From NCBI GenBank assembly GCA_039707465.1, contig CM077644.1, positions 148,181,962-148,245,961 on the forward strand: 64,000 nt of DNA, written 5' to 3'. Origin of the DNA: Rhabdophis nuchalis. Taxonomy: Eukaryota; Chordata; Lepidosauria; Squamata; Natricidae. Made by a program: the position numbers and the translations under genes. This document shows positions 55,985-64,000 of the stretch, one piece after another (within the stretch, counting starts at the first letter, position 1; each line of letters begins with the position of its first letter). The notes beneath the pieces were generated by a model. It saw only the letters and a program-made list of their open reading frames with translations. It was not told the origin of the DNA and ran no database searches.

Positions 55985-56725
55985 CTTTTTTTTTTAAATA
56001 CCCCAAAAGCCAAACTCTCTTGAATGGTTTATAGTAAAACATCTCCACCTCAGAAATATAATTTTAAGGCAATGCACATTTTATTGTCATATTGTAGGGA
56101 CCATACTACCTAATCCTTAATTATGGTATGTTCCTGATACAAATCTTTCTCTCTCACCAGGACTGGGATAACTTCACTTCTCAAATCCTTCCCCCACATG
56201 ACTGATTTTTATACTACCCAAGTTTTCACAATTATGAAATGCTAGGCTTCCTTTGGATTATAAAGTTTTATAGGATTGTTACTAAAATAATGTAATTTAT
56301 TCAATTTAGATCCTTGAAATTTGCATCAGCAGCCTTCTATATAATACTATAATGTAGCTACCAACATTTCCACAACTGGTTTAGAAAATAGCTTGAGAAC
56401 GACATGGTACAAATTGGGAAAGCTGAATGGAGTCATGTCTGATAAAAAGGAAGCATAGAATTAATCGAGTTAAAACAAGGTCCAAGCAAATATGTTGAGC
56501 ACTTACATAAGTTTGAGTTAAAGTATGGGCAGCACCTTAGGGAATGGGTCCCCAAGCCCTGGTCTGTGGACCACCATTGGTCCACCACATGCCAGAAACC
56601 AGGCCACACAAACAAGCGAAGCCTCATCCATAGGATGCAGGCAGAACACAAACCAATGCATCCTCCAGTCCATGGAAAAACCTGTCTCCACAGCACAGGT
56701 CCATAATGCCCAAAAGGTTGAAGAC
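55985..56725. other. unique sequence, no feature recognised
   Basis: No recognised repeat or coding evidence. The stretch at 56541-56720 (CCCCAAGCCCTGGTCTGTGG) resembles one end of another MITE, but I could not find its partner. Confidence 0.35.
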
Positions 56726-56729
56726 TGCT

Positions 56730-57037
56730 CAGTGGTGGGATTCAATTTTTTTTACTACTGGTTCTGTGGGTGTAGCTTGGTGGGCATGGTGTGGCTTGGT
56801 GAGTGTGGCTTGGTGGGCGTGGGAGCGGAAGGATACTGCAAAATCTTCATTCCCTTCCCACTCGAGGGAAAGGTACTGCAAAACCCTCATTTCCTCCCAA
56901 TCAGCTGGTACTCGAGAGGCAGAGAATAGATTGGAGCGTGGCCACTCAGAGGTGGTATTTACCAGTTCTCCGCACTACTTAAATTTTCTGCTACCGGTTC
57001 TCCAGAACTGGTCAGAACCGGCTGAATACCACCTCTG
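56730..57037. mobile_element. hAT-type MITE, CAGTGGTGGGATTC family
   Basis: The ends CAGTGGTGGGATTCAATTT and GGCTGAATACCACCTCTG have flanks AGACTGCT (56722-56729) and GGACTGCT (57038-57045), one mismatch. It is co-linear with the copy at 9497, including the GTGTGGCTTGGTG repeats. Confidence 0.88.
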
Positions 57038-57551
57038 GGACTGCTGCCTTAGAGCCATGAAATGGGAGCCAGGAGCTCCATGGGAAAAGTCTCTAATCCT
57101 GAAAAAGGACAGATCTGGATACAGAACAAACCTGAAGAGAATGCAAAGTTGGTAACGCTCCAGAAAACCTTGTGGCTTGAACAAGAGAGTCTCATTTTCT
57201 TTTCAAGACGACCTACCAACCATCTTGGGTGCGCAGAGACTTTATTACATTAGCCTAGCTAACCTGAGAAATTGATGCTTGCAGCTCTTAGGAGATTTAA
57301 AATTACGTTTTGCAATGTGCCAATAATTCTTTAAGGCCTTCAGTTTGAAAATAACTGCAGTGTAATCAGCAAATGTTCACAACTGTAAACACATAGAGGA
57401 CTATTATCTTTTTTTCTTTTCTTTTTTTGACATTGACACACTCCAGGAGATGACACTCAACAGTATTAAATAAGTGCAATTTACTGAACATGTTTCAACT
57501 CTAAAAAGCAACTCTTTCTTTTCTTTGGCTTAAAAAAAATACTTTCAATAA

Positions 57552-57625
57552 TAATAATAATAATAATTTAATTTTATATCCCGCTCTCTCTCCCCAAGGG
57601 GACTTTCAAGCACCTTGAAGAAAGC
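57552..57625 (-). mobile_element. very short L2 3' end
   Basis: (AAT)n followed by TTTAATTTTATATCCCGCTC and CTCTCCCCAAGGGGACTTTC is the L2 3' hairpin and tail. CAAGCACCTTGAAG after it may be a deletion junction to an internal L2 position. Confidence 0.75.
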
Positions 57626-58000
57626 CAGGACCAGATTAGCACTCTCAGTCTGCCAAGAGTGTGCTGCTGAATACTGAATTGCTTCACTTCTAACTATGAG
57701 GTTGGGACAGCAGTGATTTTCAATACTTTACTGAATGATAAGGGGTTTTTTTTTAATGGCATTTTGAGACATATATTATCCTACCCGGTTATGAATTTTA
57801 CAATACATACAACCTTCAATAAATTTAACGGGAACGAAATGAATCTTTCTTAGGAAAAATAAGGGTACCTATCTCGATTGTCATGGTAGCAAGAACATCG
57901 CAACTAGCTAAACTAGCTATAAATGCTCAAAATGCTCCATCCCTTATTTCAACGTCTATTCAATTTTTTTAGAAATTTGTGCTAAAAATTCATTCATTTC
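57626..58000. other. unique sequence, no feature recognised
   Basis: No recognised feature. Confidence 0.4.
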
Positions 58001-58004
58001 AAAA

Positions 58005-58700
58005 TGAATTGGCAGTAGTGGACTCCCCTGAAATATGGATTTGGGATCAATGGATCCTTTGAATCCATGAAAAGAACTTCTGTAGAGTTCTTAATGTTCC
58101 TTGAGCTTGGTTGTTTTCTTGCAGGCATTTCTTTACCCAACCGGGTAACATCATCAGTGCTAGAAGGGAATAGGGTTTGTTCTCTCTTACATATAAAAAT
58201 GATGAGCTTGGTCAGTGTTGGTCGAAGTATTCCTGGTGGTTCCTTGATTAGGCTATTGTTTGACGTATTTATTTTTTTGCCTGAGTTAGTAGTTCCTTGA
58301 TTGGGATAATGCTTACTGCTTGATTGTTGGTCTGGTATTAATCCTGGTATCAACCTCTGCTTATGTGGATGTTGATTGCTGGCAAAGAGGTGTTTTAGTC
58401 TTTTTGTCTCATTTTTAGCTTTTTGGTTGCCTTTTTTGAATGGCATGTAGATGTTGTTTATCTCTATATGCTTGTTGATGGCTAATTGAGCTGAATGCCA
58501 GGCTTCCACAAATTCTCCAGTGTTGTTTTGGTCTTAGCTTAATCATGGATACTCATAGTTTACCAGTTGAAGTTAGGATAAGTCTGTCCATATGTTATGT
58601 AATTAAGGAGTTTTCATCATGTCTTTTAACTGCTAATTGGTGTCCATGGATGTGCTCCACTAGTCTTTTGCCTGCCTTCTACTTTTACTTGTTGCAGTTC
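58005..58700 (-). mobile_element. Penelope-like element 3' part, uninterrupted
   Basis: The minus strand reads EAWHSAQLAINKHIEINNIY, then a K/N/T-rich tail and TDDVTRLGKEMPARKQPSSR, as in Penelope-like elements downstream of the GIY-YIG endonuclease (vertebrate copies typically show DEVT.LG.E...ARKQ). The open frame is 171 codons (58509-57994). The RT and endonuclease domains are absent, so it is inactive. Related to 5486-6345. Confidence 0.62.
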
Positions 58701-58899
58701 TTTCCTTTAAAAAAAACCTCTGCAGACTCTAGCAAATATTATACTTTAAAATAATTGGAATGGTACTTGCATATATTTTTAAAAATGGATCTATTGTTGT
58801 TGTGTTGTCCATAAGGTTTGTGTTAGCCATCAGATGAACTGCTTAGAATTCATGAAATTTTCACAAATATTCCCATAACTGCACTGTAAAATGTAAAGA

Positions 58900-59620
58900 A
58901 GTGAAAACAGAACATTATTTGAAAGTATTCCGCTGAATGGGACCAACGATTTAATTAACACAAACAGAAAGCAATTTCTAAACTTAAATCAATATAACTG
59001 GATTGTGATGATGAATTCAGAGTCTTGCTTTTTCTGCTTATATAACAGCGGATGTTTTTTTTGTTCCGCTGGTGTTTGATCACCTGTTCATCTGTTATTA
59101 ATATATGAGCTAAGTTTATCCTCCCAAAGGCCATCATGTTTGACAGTCACTGTTAGCCCAAGGGCAAGTTAGCACTGACTGAATATTCATTTTAAATTCT
59201 ACATCACTTTAATAATCAAATTAATATGGATTTCAGATCGGTTTCTCAGCATGTGGAGCTTATAAACAAAAAAAAGTTTGAATTTGCTTTAACTTGGAAT
59301 TTGCTTGATGGTTTTTCTTTTTCTTTCTAATTTTTTTTTATTTTGACAGCATGGTAGAAAACTGATGGATTTCCTTGAGCTTTGTCAAAGGCCAAGTAAA
59401 TGTTGACTTCTGCAAATGTCAGATAACTTGCTGGCACCTGTTTTATCTGGACTGTGCTTGGAAGTCTGCTCTAGGACAACTTTTCCTGGCTGGCTTCCTC
59501 TTGACTTTTAAAGAGCTCTTATTTCAGCAGACTTATAAGAAAAGCTATTGGGACAGAAGTAGAAAATCCTTTAGTAACTAGAACTGCATTTCCTTTTCTT
59601 GAGGGGTCCAGAGACCTCAG
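58900..59620. other. unique stretch, candidate conserved non-coding sequence
   Basis: Repeat-free complex sequence with clustered words such as TGATCACCTGTTCATCTG, CTTTAATAATCAAATTAATA and GCTTTGTCAAAGGCC. It is typical of what vertebrate enhancers look like, but no conservation was measured. Confidence 0.3.
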
Positions 59621-60465
59621 GAAGCATGACAACATTAGGAAATAGCTAATGCAAAGTAGTTTGGTCTGCATTGTGTGTGGGTTTTTTTAAATTTATTATT
59701 ATTTAGGATGACTATTTTGTATCTTTTGTGTGATTTTAGACATGCTAAAATTACCTTCAGGTTTCAAACAAAATGATGATTTCCCTTCCTCCTCCACCCC
59801 CCCAAAACCCAATACCACTGCCAATTTGAGGCATGGTGACACCAAAATCTGGCAGTGTGACTTGAAAAGGGGGCTTGGCTGTTCACCAAAAGAGAGCTTC
59901 AGGTTAAAGTGCAAGTATGAAGAATGAAGTGGATTATCAGGAACTACCAATTCTCGAGCCAGAAAGAACCAATGTATCATAGTTCTTCCAATCTAAAAGC
60001 CATGAAGAGAACAACTATACTTATTCACTCAAAAAGGTGGAAGGAAAACAGCATAGATTATAGCATTAACCACACCACCAAATTTCAGCAGAGAAAATGT
60101 GCGATTTACAGACTACAGTGATCACAATTTGAAGGATCTGGATTGAAGTTGATTGCTGGAATTAAGAAATACATTAAATGCATATATCTCTAGGATGTTA
60201 ACTCTGCATTCAATTCACAAGGACAGGATACATGAACATTTGAATAATTACTGGGGTGAAAACAGCCCTCCCAACCAAAAACCCAAGACACTCAAAAAAT
60301 AAGACAACATTTGATTTTAAGTCTATGCCTGCTGGCCTTAAAGGATGAAAAGAAGGCTTTGTCCTCCTTAAGCTTCTGCAGGAGGTCTCTGGAAGGCAAG
60401 TCATGAGCCCAAAATTTGGCCATTTTGCTGACAAACTTCAGCAATATAATATTGGATTACTAGGG
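59621..60465. other. unique sequence, no feature recognised
   Basis: Short frames of up to 93 codons without any supporting motif. Confidence 0.4.
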
Positions 60466-60469
60466 CTGC

Positions 60470-60764
60470 ACACAAAAAAAAGCAAAGGAAAATCATCAGA
60501 GCCATTAAAAAGTGAAAGTTAGAATATTTTGGACATGTGATGCAACACACAGAAAAACATGGCATACTTCACTTAATCCTCCAAGGAAAGATTGAAGGCA
60601 GATGAGCTTCAGGCAGAAGAAGAACATCATGGCTTCAAAACCTAAGGGACTGGTTTTTGGACAAAACTCAATAGCACTTTGTCATGCGGCTGTTGACAAA
60701 AATAGGATCACCAACATGATCGCCAATGTCCAATGGTCGATATGGCACAAGAAGAAGAAGAAGG
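60470..60764 (+). mobile_element. RTE-BovB LINE 3' end
   Basis: Across broken frames the plus strand reads YFGHVMRHTEKHGILHLILQ, GKIEGR, then SGRRRTSWLQNLRDW and AVDKNRITNMIANVQW, the C terminus of BovB-type RTE elements. The GAAGAAGAAG tail at 60748-60763 is the usual simple tail. Frameshifts and a stop have damaged it. BovB is known to have moved horizontally among squamates and other vertebrates, and its machinery mobilises SINEs with this tail. Confidence 0.8.
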
Positions 60765-60799
60765 GCCACAAAGAAGCTACTGATAGTGTGTGAGCTTAT

Positions 60800-61765
60800 A
60801 GGCATCCATCTCTCCTATAAAATGAGCCCCAAACATTTTAGTGGTCATTAAATTTCAGAGGCATAATTTTAGACTAATGTGGTGGCTTCAAAGGCAAATG
60901 GGCTTACATCTCCTATGCCTACTCAGCTCCACCCTTCCTTGGACTTTCAGGTTCAAAATTGCTCACAGTTCTTCAGTGACATACTACCTCACCGTAAGGT
61001 ATCCACTGGGTGTCAAGCTGTTCAGAACAGCAAATTCTGGGTTCACACCTGGCCTCCAAGAACATGAGCAAGTATTGGCTTAAGGATCACAGAGAGTATT
61101 GTACTTTTGGCTTTGTAGTGGTAGGTTCCCTCAACAAGAAGTACTGTATGTTTTTCAGTGCCAATTTTTGGTGTTTTGAGTTCTAGGTATTGTACTATTT
61201 AATCAAGTGGATGAATACATTTCTATGTAAATTAACTGGATAGGCAATATGCTATCATTTAAAGCAAAATAATTCTCAAAAGTATCTCTATTTGATGTAT
61301 TTATTTTGCCTGGGCAGGGAGTATGGCTCAGTTATAATGATGTATATACAATAGATGACAAAAGGCTCTTTAGAAATCAAGATCTCATCATCGTGGTTAA
61401 TAAGCAGTGGGAAAGATTTCATCGTCATACTTAATAAGCAGTAGGAGAGAAAAGAAATTGCTCTCAAATCTGGAATATGTGAAAAAAGAGTGAAACAAAC
61501 AACACCTACAATCCTGGAAGCAAAAAAAGAAATGTCTCGAGATAATATAAGAACAAAGAAGGATTCTGAGGTAGAAAATAATCACTCATAATATGCATAT
61601 GAATAATGGAAATGTTTTTAAATGCATGAACACAAGGAAACCTTTTACTGGTATAGGATTATTGAGGCAGGCTTGAAGATAAGATGTGTTAGCCATTAGA
61701 AAGCAATCAGCTGAGCTGGAAAGAAGAGATGAGGAAGAAATTCAAATTTGGCCCATTTTGACTCT
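60800..61765. other. unique sequence, no feature recognised
   Basis: No recognised feature. Confidence 0.4.
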
Positions 61766-61778
61766 CATAGGTATAAGA

Positions 61779-61911
61779 CGGGTCTGCAAAGTTGGCTCTT
61801 TTAAGACTGGTGGACTTCAACTCCCAGAATGCCCCAGCCAGCAAAGCTGGCTGGGGAATTCTGGGAGTTGAAGTCCACCAGTCTTAAAAGAGCCAACTTT
61901 GCAGACCCCTG
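61779..61911. mobile_element. palindromic hAT-type MITE
   Basis: The arms CGGGTCTGCAAAGTTGGC and GCCAACTTTGCAGACCCCTG have the exact duplication GTATAAGA at 61771-61778 and 61912-61919. The left end has lost or changed one or two bases of CAGGGG. Confidence 0.92.
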
Positions 61912-61960
61912 GTATAAGAGGAAGGCAAACAAAATTTTGTCAGGACTTAAAATTCTCTTA

Positions 61961-62300
61961 AAGGTAAAGGTAAAGGTTCCCCTCATACATATGTGCTACC
62001 CTTCCTGACTCTAGGGGGTGGTGCTCATCTCTGTTTCAAAACCGAAGAGCCAGCGCTGTCCGAAGATGTCTCCGTGGTCATGTGGCTGCCATGACTAAAT
62101 GCTGAAGGCACACAAACACAATTACCTTCCCACCAAAGGTGGTCCCTATTTTTCTACTTGAATTTTTACATGCTTTCAAACTGCTAGGTTGGCAGAAGCT
62201 GGGATAAGTAACGGGAAGTCACTCCATTACACGGCACTAGGGATTCGAACTGCTGATCGACAACCTCAGAATCTTAGCCACTGAGCCACTGCATCCCTAT
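61961..62300 (-). mobile_element. tRNA-derived SINE
   Basis: Same family as 4193. On the minus strand box A is TGGCTCAGTGGCTAAG, and box B is CAGTTCGAATCCCTAG; both are better preserved than in the other copies. The body keeps ACCACCTTTGGTGGGAAG. Confidence 0.85.
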
Positions 62301-62352
62301 GAGCCACAATGTTCCTAAAATCTTCTTATTATAGTTTAGATCAATAGAGTTT

Positions 62353-63036
62353 TCATATTTTTTGCAATGTCTGTTTCTTCAAAGAGTTGTACTGCAAAGT
62401 CTTATAAAGCATTGGACAAGGAATTTTTTTTTTTTTAAAGGAACCATTCCAGAAACATTTAATGAATGATTGGGCTTTATCTTTCCTGCAGAAAATGTAA
62501 TTATGCTCCTTTCCCTGCAATGCTAATACAACAGAGATCTCTGGGGAACAGAAGCAAAATGCTTTAAAATCTCCTTCGCGTGAATCCCGCTCCTGAAAAT
62601 CGCCTTTGTACTGTGCTGTAGGAATCCCACTCCTAGGCATTGGTCTCTTTGGTTTCCAGACAGCTCTGCATGTATTGGTATGGGATTGTATGGCAGTGCC
62701 AAATTGGCAGAGACGTCTGACAGAAATCACAGCGATGACGTAGACAAATGACAGTTTGAGGTCATTTGGACAATGAGAAAATGATGCATGTGATGTCACT
62801 TGCCTCCTTCCCTCTCCCTTGGACAACCATGGACCCAGCATGGCAATTTGGAAACCAAAAGATTTTCCATCTCTTTCTGTCATCGTCGGTGGAGCAATCA
62901 AGCTGGAGAATTTGTTGAAATGAAACTGCTGCAGCACCTGCAACTCATAGAGCAATAATGGGCTTGGGTGCCTTTTTCTCCCCCTCCCTCGAAACAAAAT
63001 TCCAGAAGCACCACTTTCAAGCGGAAAGATCCGCAT
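62353..63036 (-). other. unique stretch with a 227-codon open frame; candidate exon or conserved non-coding sequence
   Basis: The minus frame from ATG 63036 to 62353 is open for 227 codons in otherwise stop-rich AT-rich DNA. The peptide shows no domain that I recognise, and it ends in a K-rich stretch produced by an A-run. The DNA has complex words such as GATGACGTAGACAAATGACA and GATGCATGTGATGTCAC (CRE-like) in its middle. I cannot choose between chance, an exon and regulatory DNA. Confidence 0.25.
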
Positions 63037-63180
63037 CTCAATTGCATATGTAAGAGGGGTGGGTTCCTGCCAGTTCTAACCACTTCTATGGAAGAGGTTC
63101 CACACATCTACAGTACCGTTTAGAATCGGTTCCAGCTCCCTCCCCCCGCCCGTCTGCACATCATCAAGATGAAGAGCGAG

Positions 63181-63495
63181 AGGAGGAATTCTGGGAGTTC
63201 AAGTCCACAAGTCTTAAAGTTATCGAGTTTGAACACCCCTGGCGGGTTTTTTTCTAAAGGGTTAGGGGTGCAAGGGTCTTGTAACTTGACAGCTTTAAGA
63301 TGTACGTGTTTCAATGCCAGAGTTCCTGAGCCAATATGACTGGAGGAGGAATTCTGTGAGTTGAAGTCCACAAGTCTTAAAGCTGTCAGGTTTGAACACC
63401 CCTGGGGGGTTTTTCTAAAAGGTTAGGGGTGCAAGGGTCTTGTAACTTGACAGCTTTAAGACTTGCACACTTCAATGCCAGAGTTTCTGAGCCAA
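63181..63495. repeat. 163-bp tandem duplication containing half of a palindromic MITE
   Basis: Unit 1 starts AGGAGGAATTCTGGGAGTTC at 63181, and unit 2 starts AGGAGGAATTCTGTGAGTTG at 63344. Both continue with AAGTCCACAAGTCTTAAAG, GTTTGAACACCCCTGG, GGTTAGGGGTGCAAGGGTCT and TGTAACTTGACAGCTTTAAG. The first 60 bp of each unit is the right arm of the 53262-type MITE. Confidence 0.85.
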
Positions 63496-63712
63496 CATTT
63501 TGTTTGCTAGGCAAAAGTGTTGTAATGTAAGTTTCACCACATTTTACAAGTTGGCCATGCCCACCCAGTCACATGACTGCCAAACCACTCCCACTTGGTC
63601 ACATGGCTGGCAAACCACTCGCACCCAGTCACATGGCCAGCAAGCCACTCCCACAAAGCAAGCCACACCTACAGAAGAGGTTCTAAACAATTTTAAACCC
63701 ACCCCACCACTG
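63496..63712 (-). mobile_element. partial hAT MITE (17581 family) with internal 30-bp repeats
   Basis: In reverse it reads CAGTGGTGGGGTGGGTTTAA (end at 63712), GTGTGGCTTGCTTTG and so on to the TTAGCAACC-like region. The TIR and the left third are present, but the CTTT part and the other end are missing. Confidence 0.8.
63562..63651. repeat. three 30-bp tandem repeats inside the MITE fragment
   Basis: Units CACCCAGTCACATGACTGCC.., CACTTGGTCACATGGCTGGC.. and CACCCAGTCACATGGCCAGC.. start at 63562, 63592 and 63622. The copies at 11005 and 17581 have one unit only. Confidence 0.88.
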
Positions 63713-63959
63713 ATATGTAGGATTACATACTGCAATAGGCTCTAATGGAAAATATAACGTTGAAAAGTAGGGTAGGGCAGGAGAATAATTCTGCAAGGCC
63801 CTCTAAAGAGTTGGGGAGCTTCTGATCATTAACACCTAACACCTAGTTAATTAAATTGGCACTTAAAGTTAATTCAGTAGAGTGGGTTACTGTTTTATTT
63901 CTTCCTGGAGGACAATAGTCTGAGCACAGCATGGTTCTTCTAACATACTTTAATGTTTC

Positions 63960-64000
63960 AACTCAATTCAATTTCAATTTATTCAATTTATATACCGCCC
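63960..64000 (-). mobile_element. L2 LINE 3' end, running off the window
   Basis: The ATTTCAATTTATTCAATTTA tail and TATACCGCCC are the 3' boundary of an L2 copy on the minus strand. The rest lies beyond position 64000. Confidence 0.6.

Overview
This is repeat-dominated vertebrate nuclear DNA, most likely from a squamate reptile and probably a snake. The evidence is the mixture of repeat families: CR1, L2, RTE-BovB, L1-like and Penelope-like retroelements, Sauria-type tRNA SINEs, a DIRS-like element, Tc1/mariner, and many short hAT-type MITEs with 8-bp target duplications, plus long GATA/ATT/CTTT microsatellites. I found no host gene exon, rRNA, tRNA gene or CRISPR array that I can defend. Almost every long open reading frame belongs to a transposon or to simple-sequence DNA. 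The window reads as intergenic or deep intronic sequence.

Layout. 1-9.5 kb: a palindromic MITE, CR1 tails, a Tigger-like MITE, a SINE, a Penelope-like tail split by an L2 fragment, and a 0.6-kb polypyrimidine tract at 7.0-7.6 kb. 9.5-18.5 kb: a cluster of related hAT MITEs (ends close to CAGTGGTGGG), one nested in another, plus CR1, L2 and SINE pieces. 19.2-20.3 kb: a solo LTR and a Sauria SINE. 23.4-26.1 kb: a nested composite, in which a hAT-like element carries both an L2 LINE with a long open RT frame and another hAT-like element. 28.1-31.2 kb: a complex CCTA/CTAT array followed by a CR1 tail present three times. 31.3-35.8 kb: a GC-rich DIRS-like element with near-identical inverted terminal repeats and an internal copy of the joined ends, itself invaded by an L2 fragment and an L1-ORF1-only copy; a solo LTR follows at once. 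40.2-44.7 kb: three L2 copies. The first begins with a stretch resembling the N terminus of the eIF4E transporter 4E-T, and the last has an open RT frame of over 630 codons. 45.2-46.1 kb: a decayed Tc1 element. 48.5-57.0 kb: L1-like retroposons, a probable solo LTR, a SINE with its target duplication, L2, R4/Dong-like and MITE copies. 57-64 kb: a Penelope-like tail, an RTE-BovB tail, more MITEs and SINEs, and a 163-bp tandem duplication.

Between the repeats lie unique AT-rich stretches (about 8.1-9.4, 36.5-37.2, 39.5-39.85, 46.6-46.95, 58.9-59.6 and 62.35-63.0 kb) that look like non-coding sequence under constraint. That impression comes from composition and motifs only. The items most worth a second look are the 4E-T-like/L2 chimera at 40.2 kb, the DIRS-like element, and the two L1-ORF1 copies that run straight into a 3' UTR.
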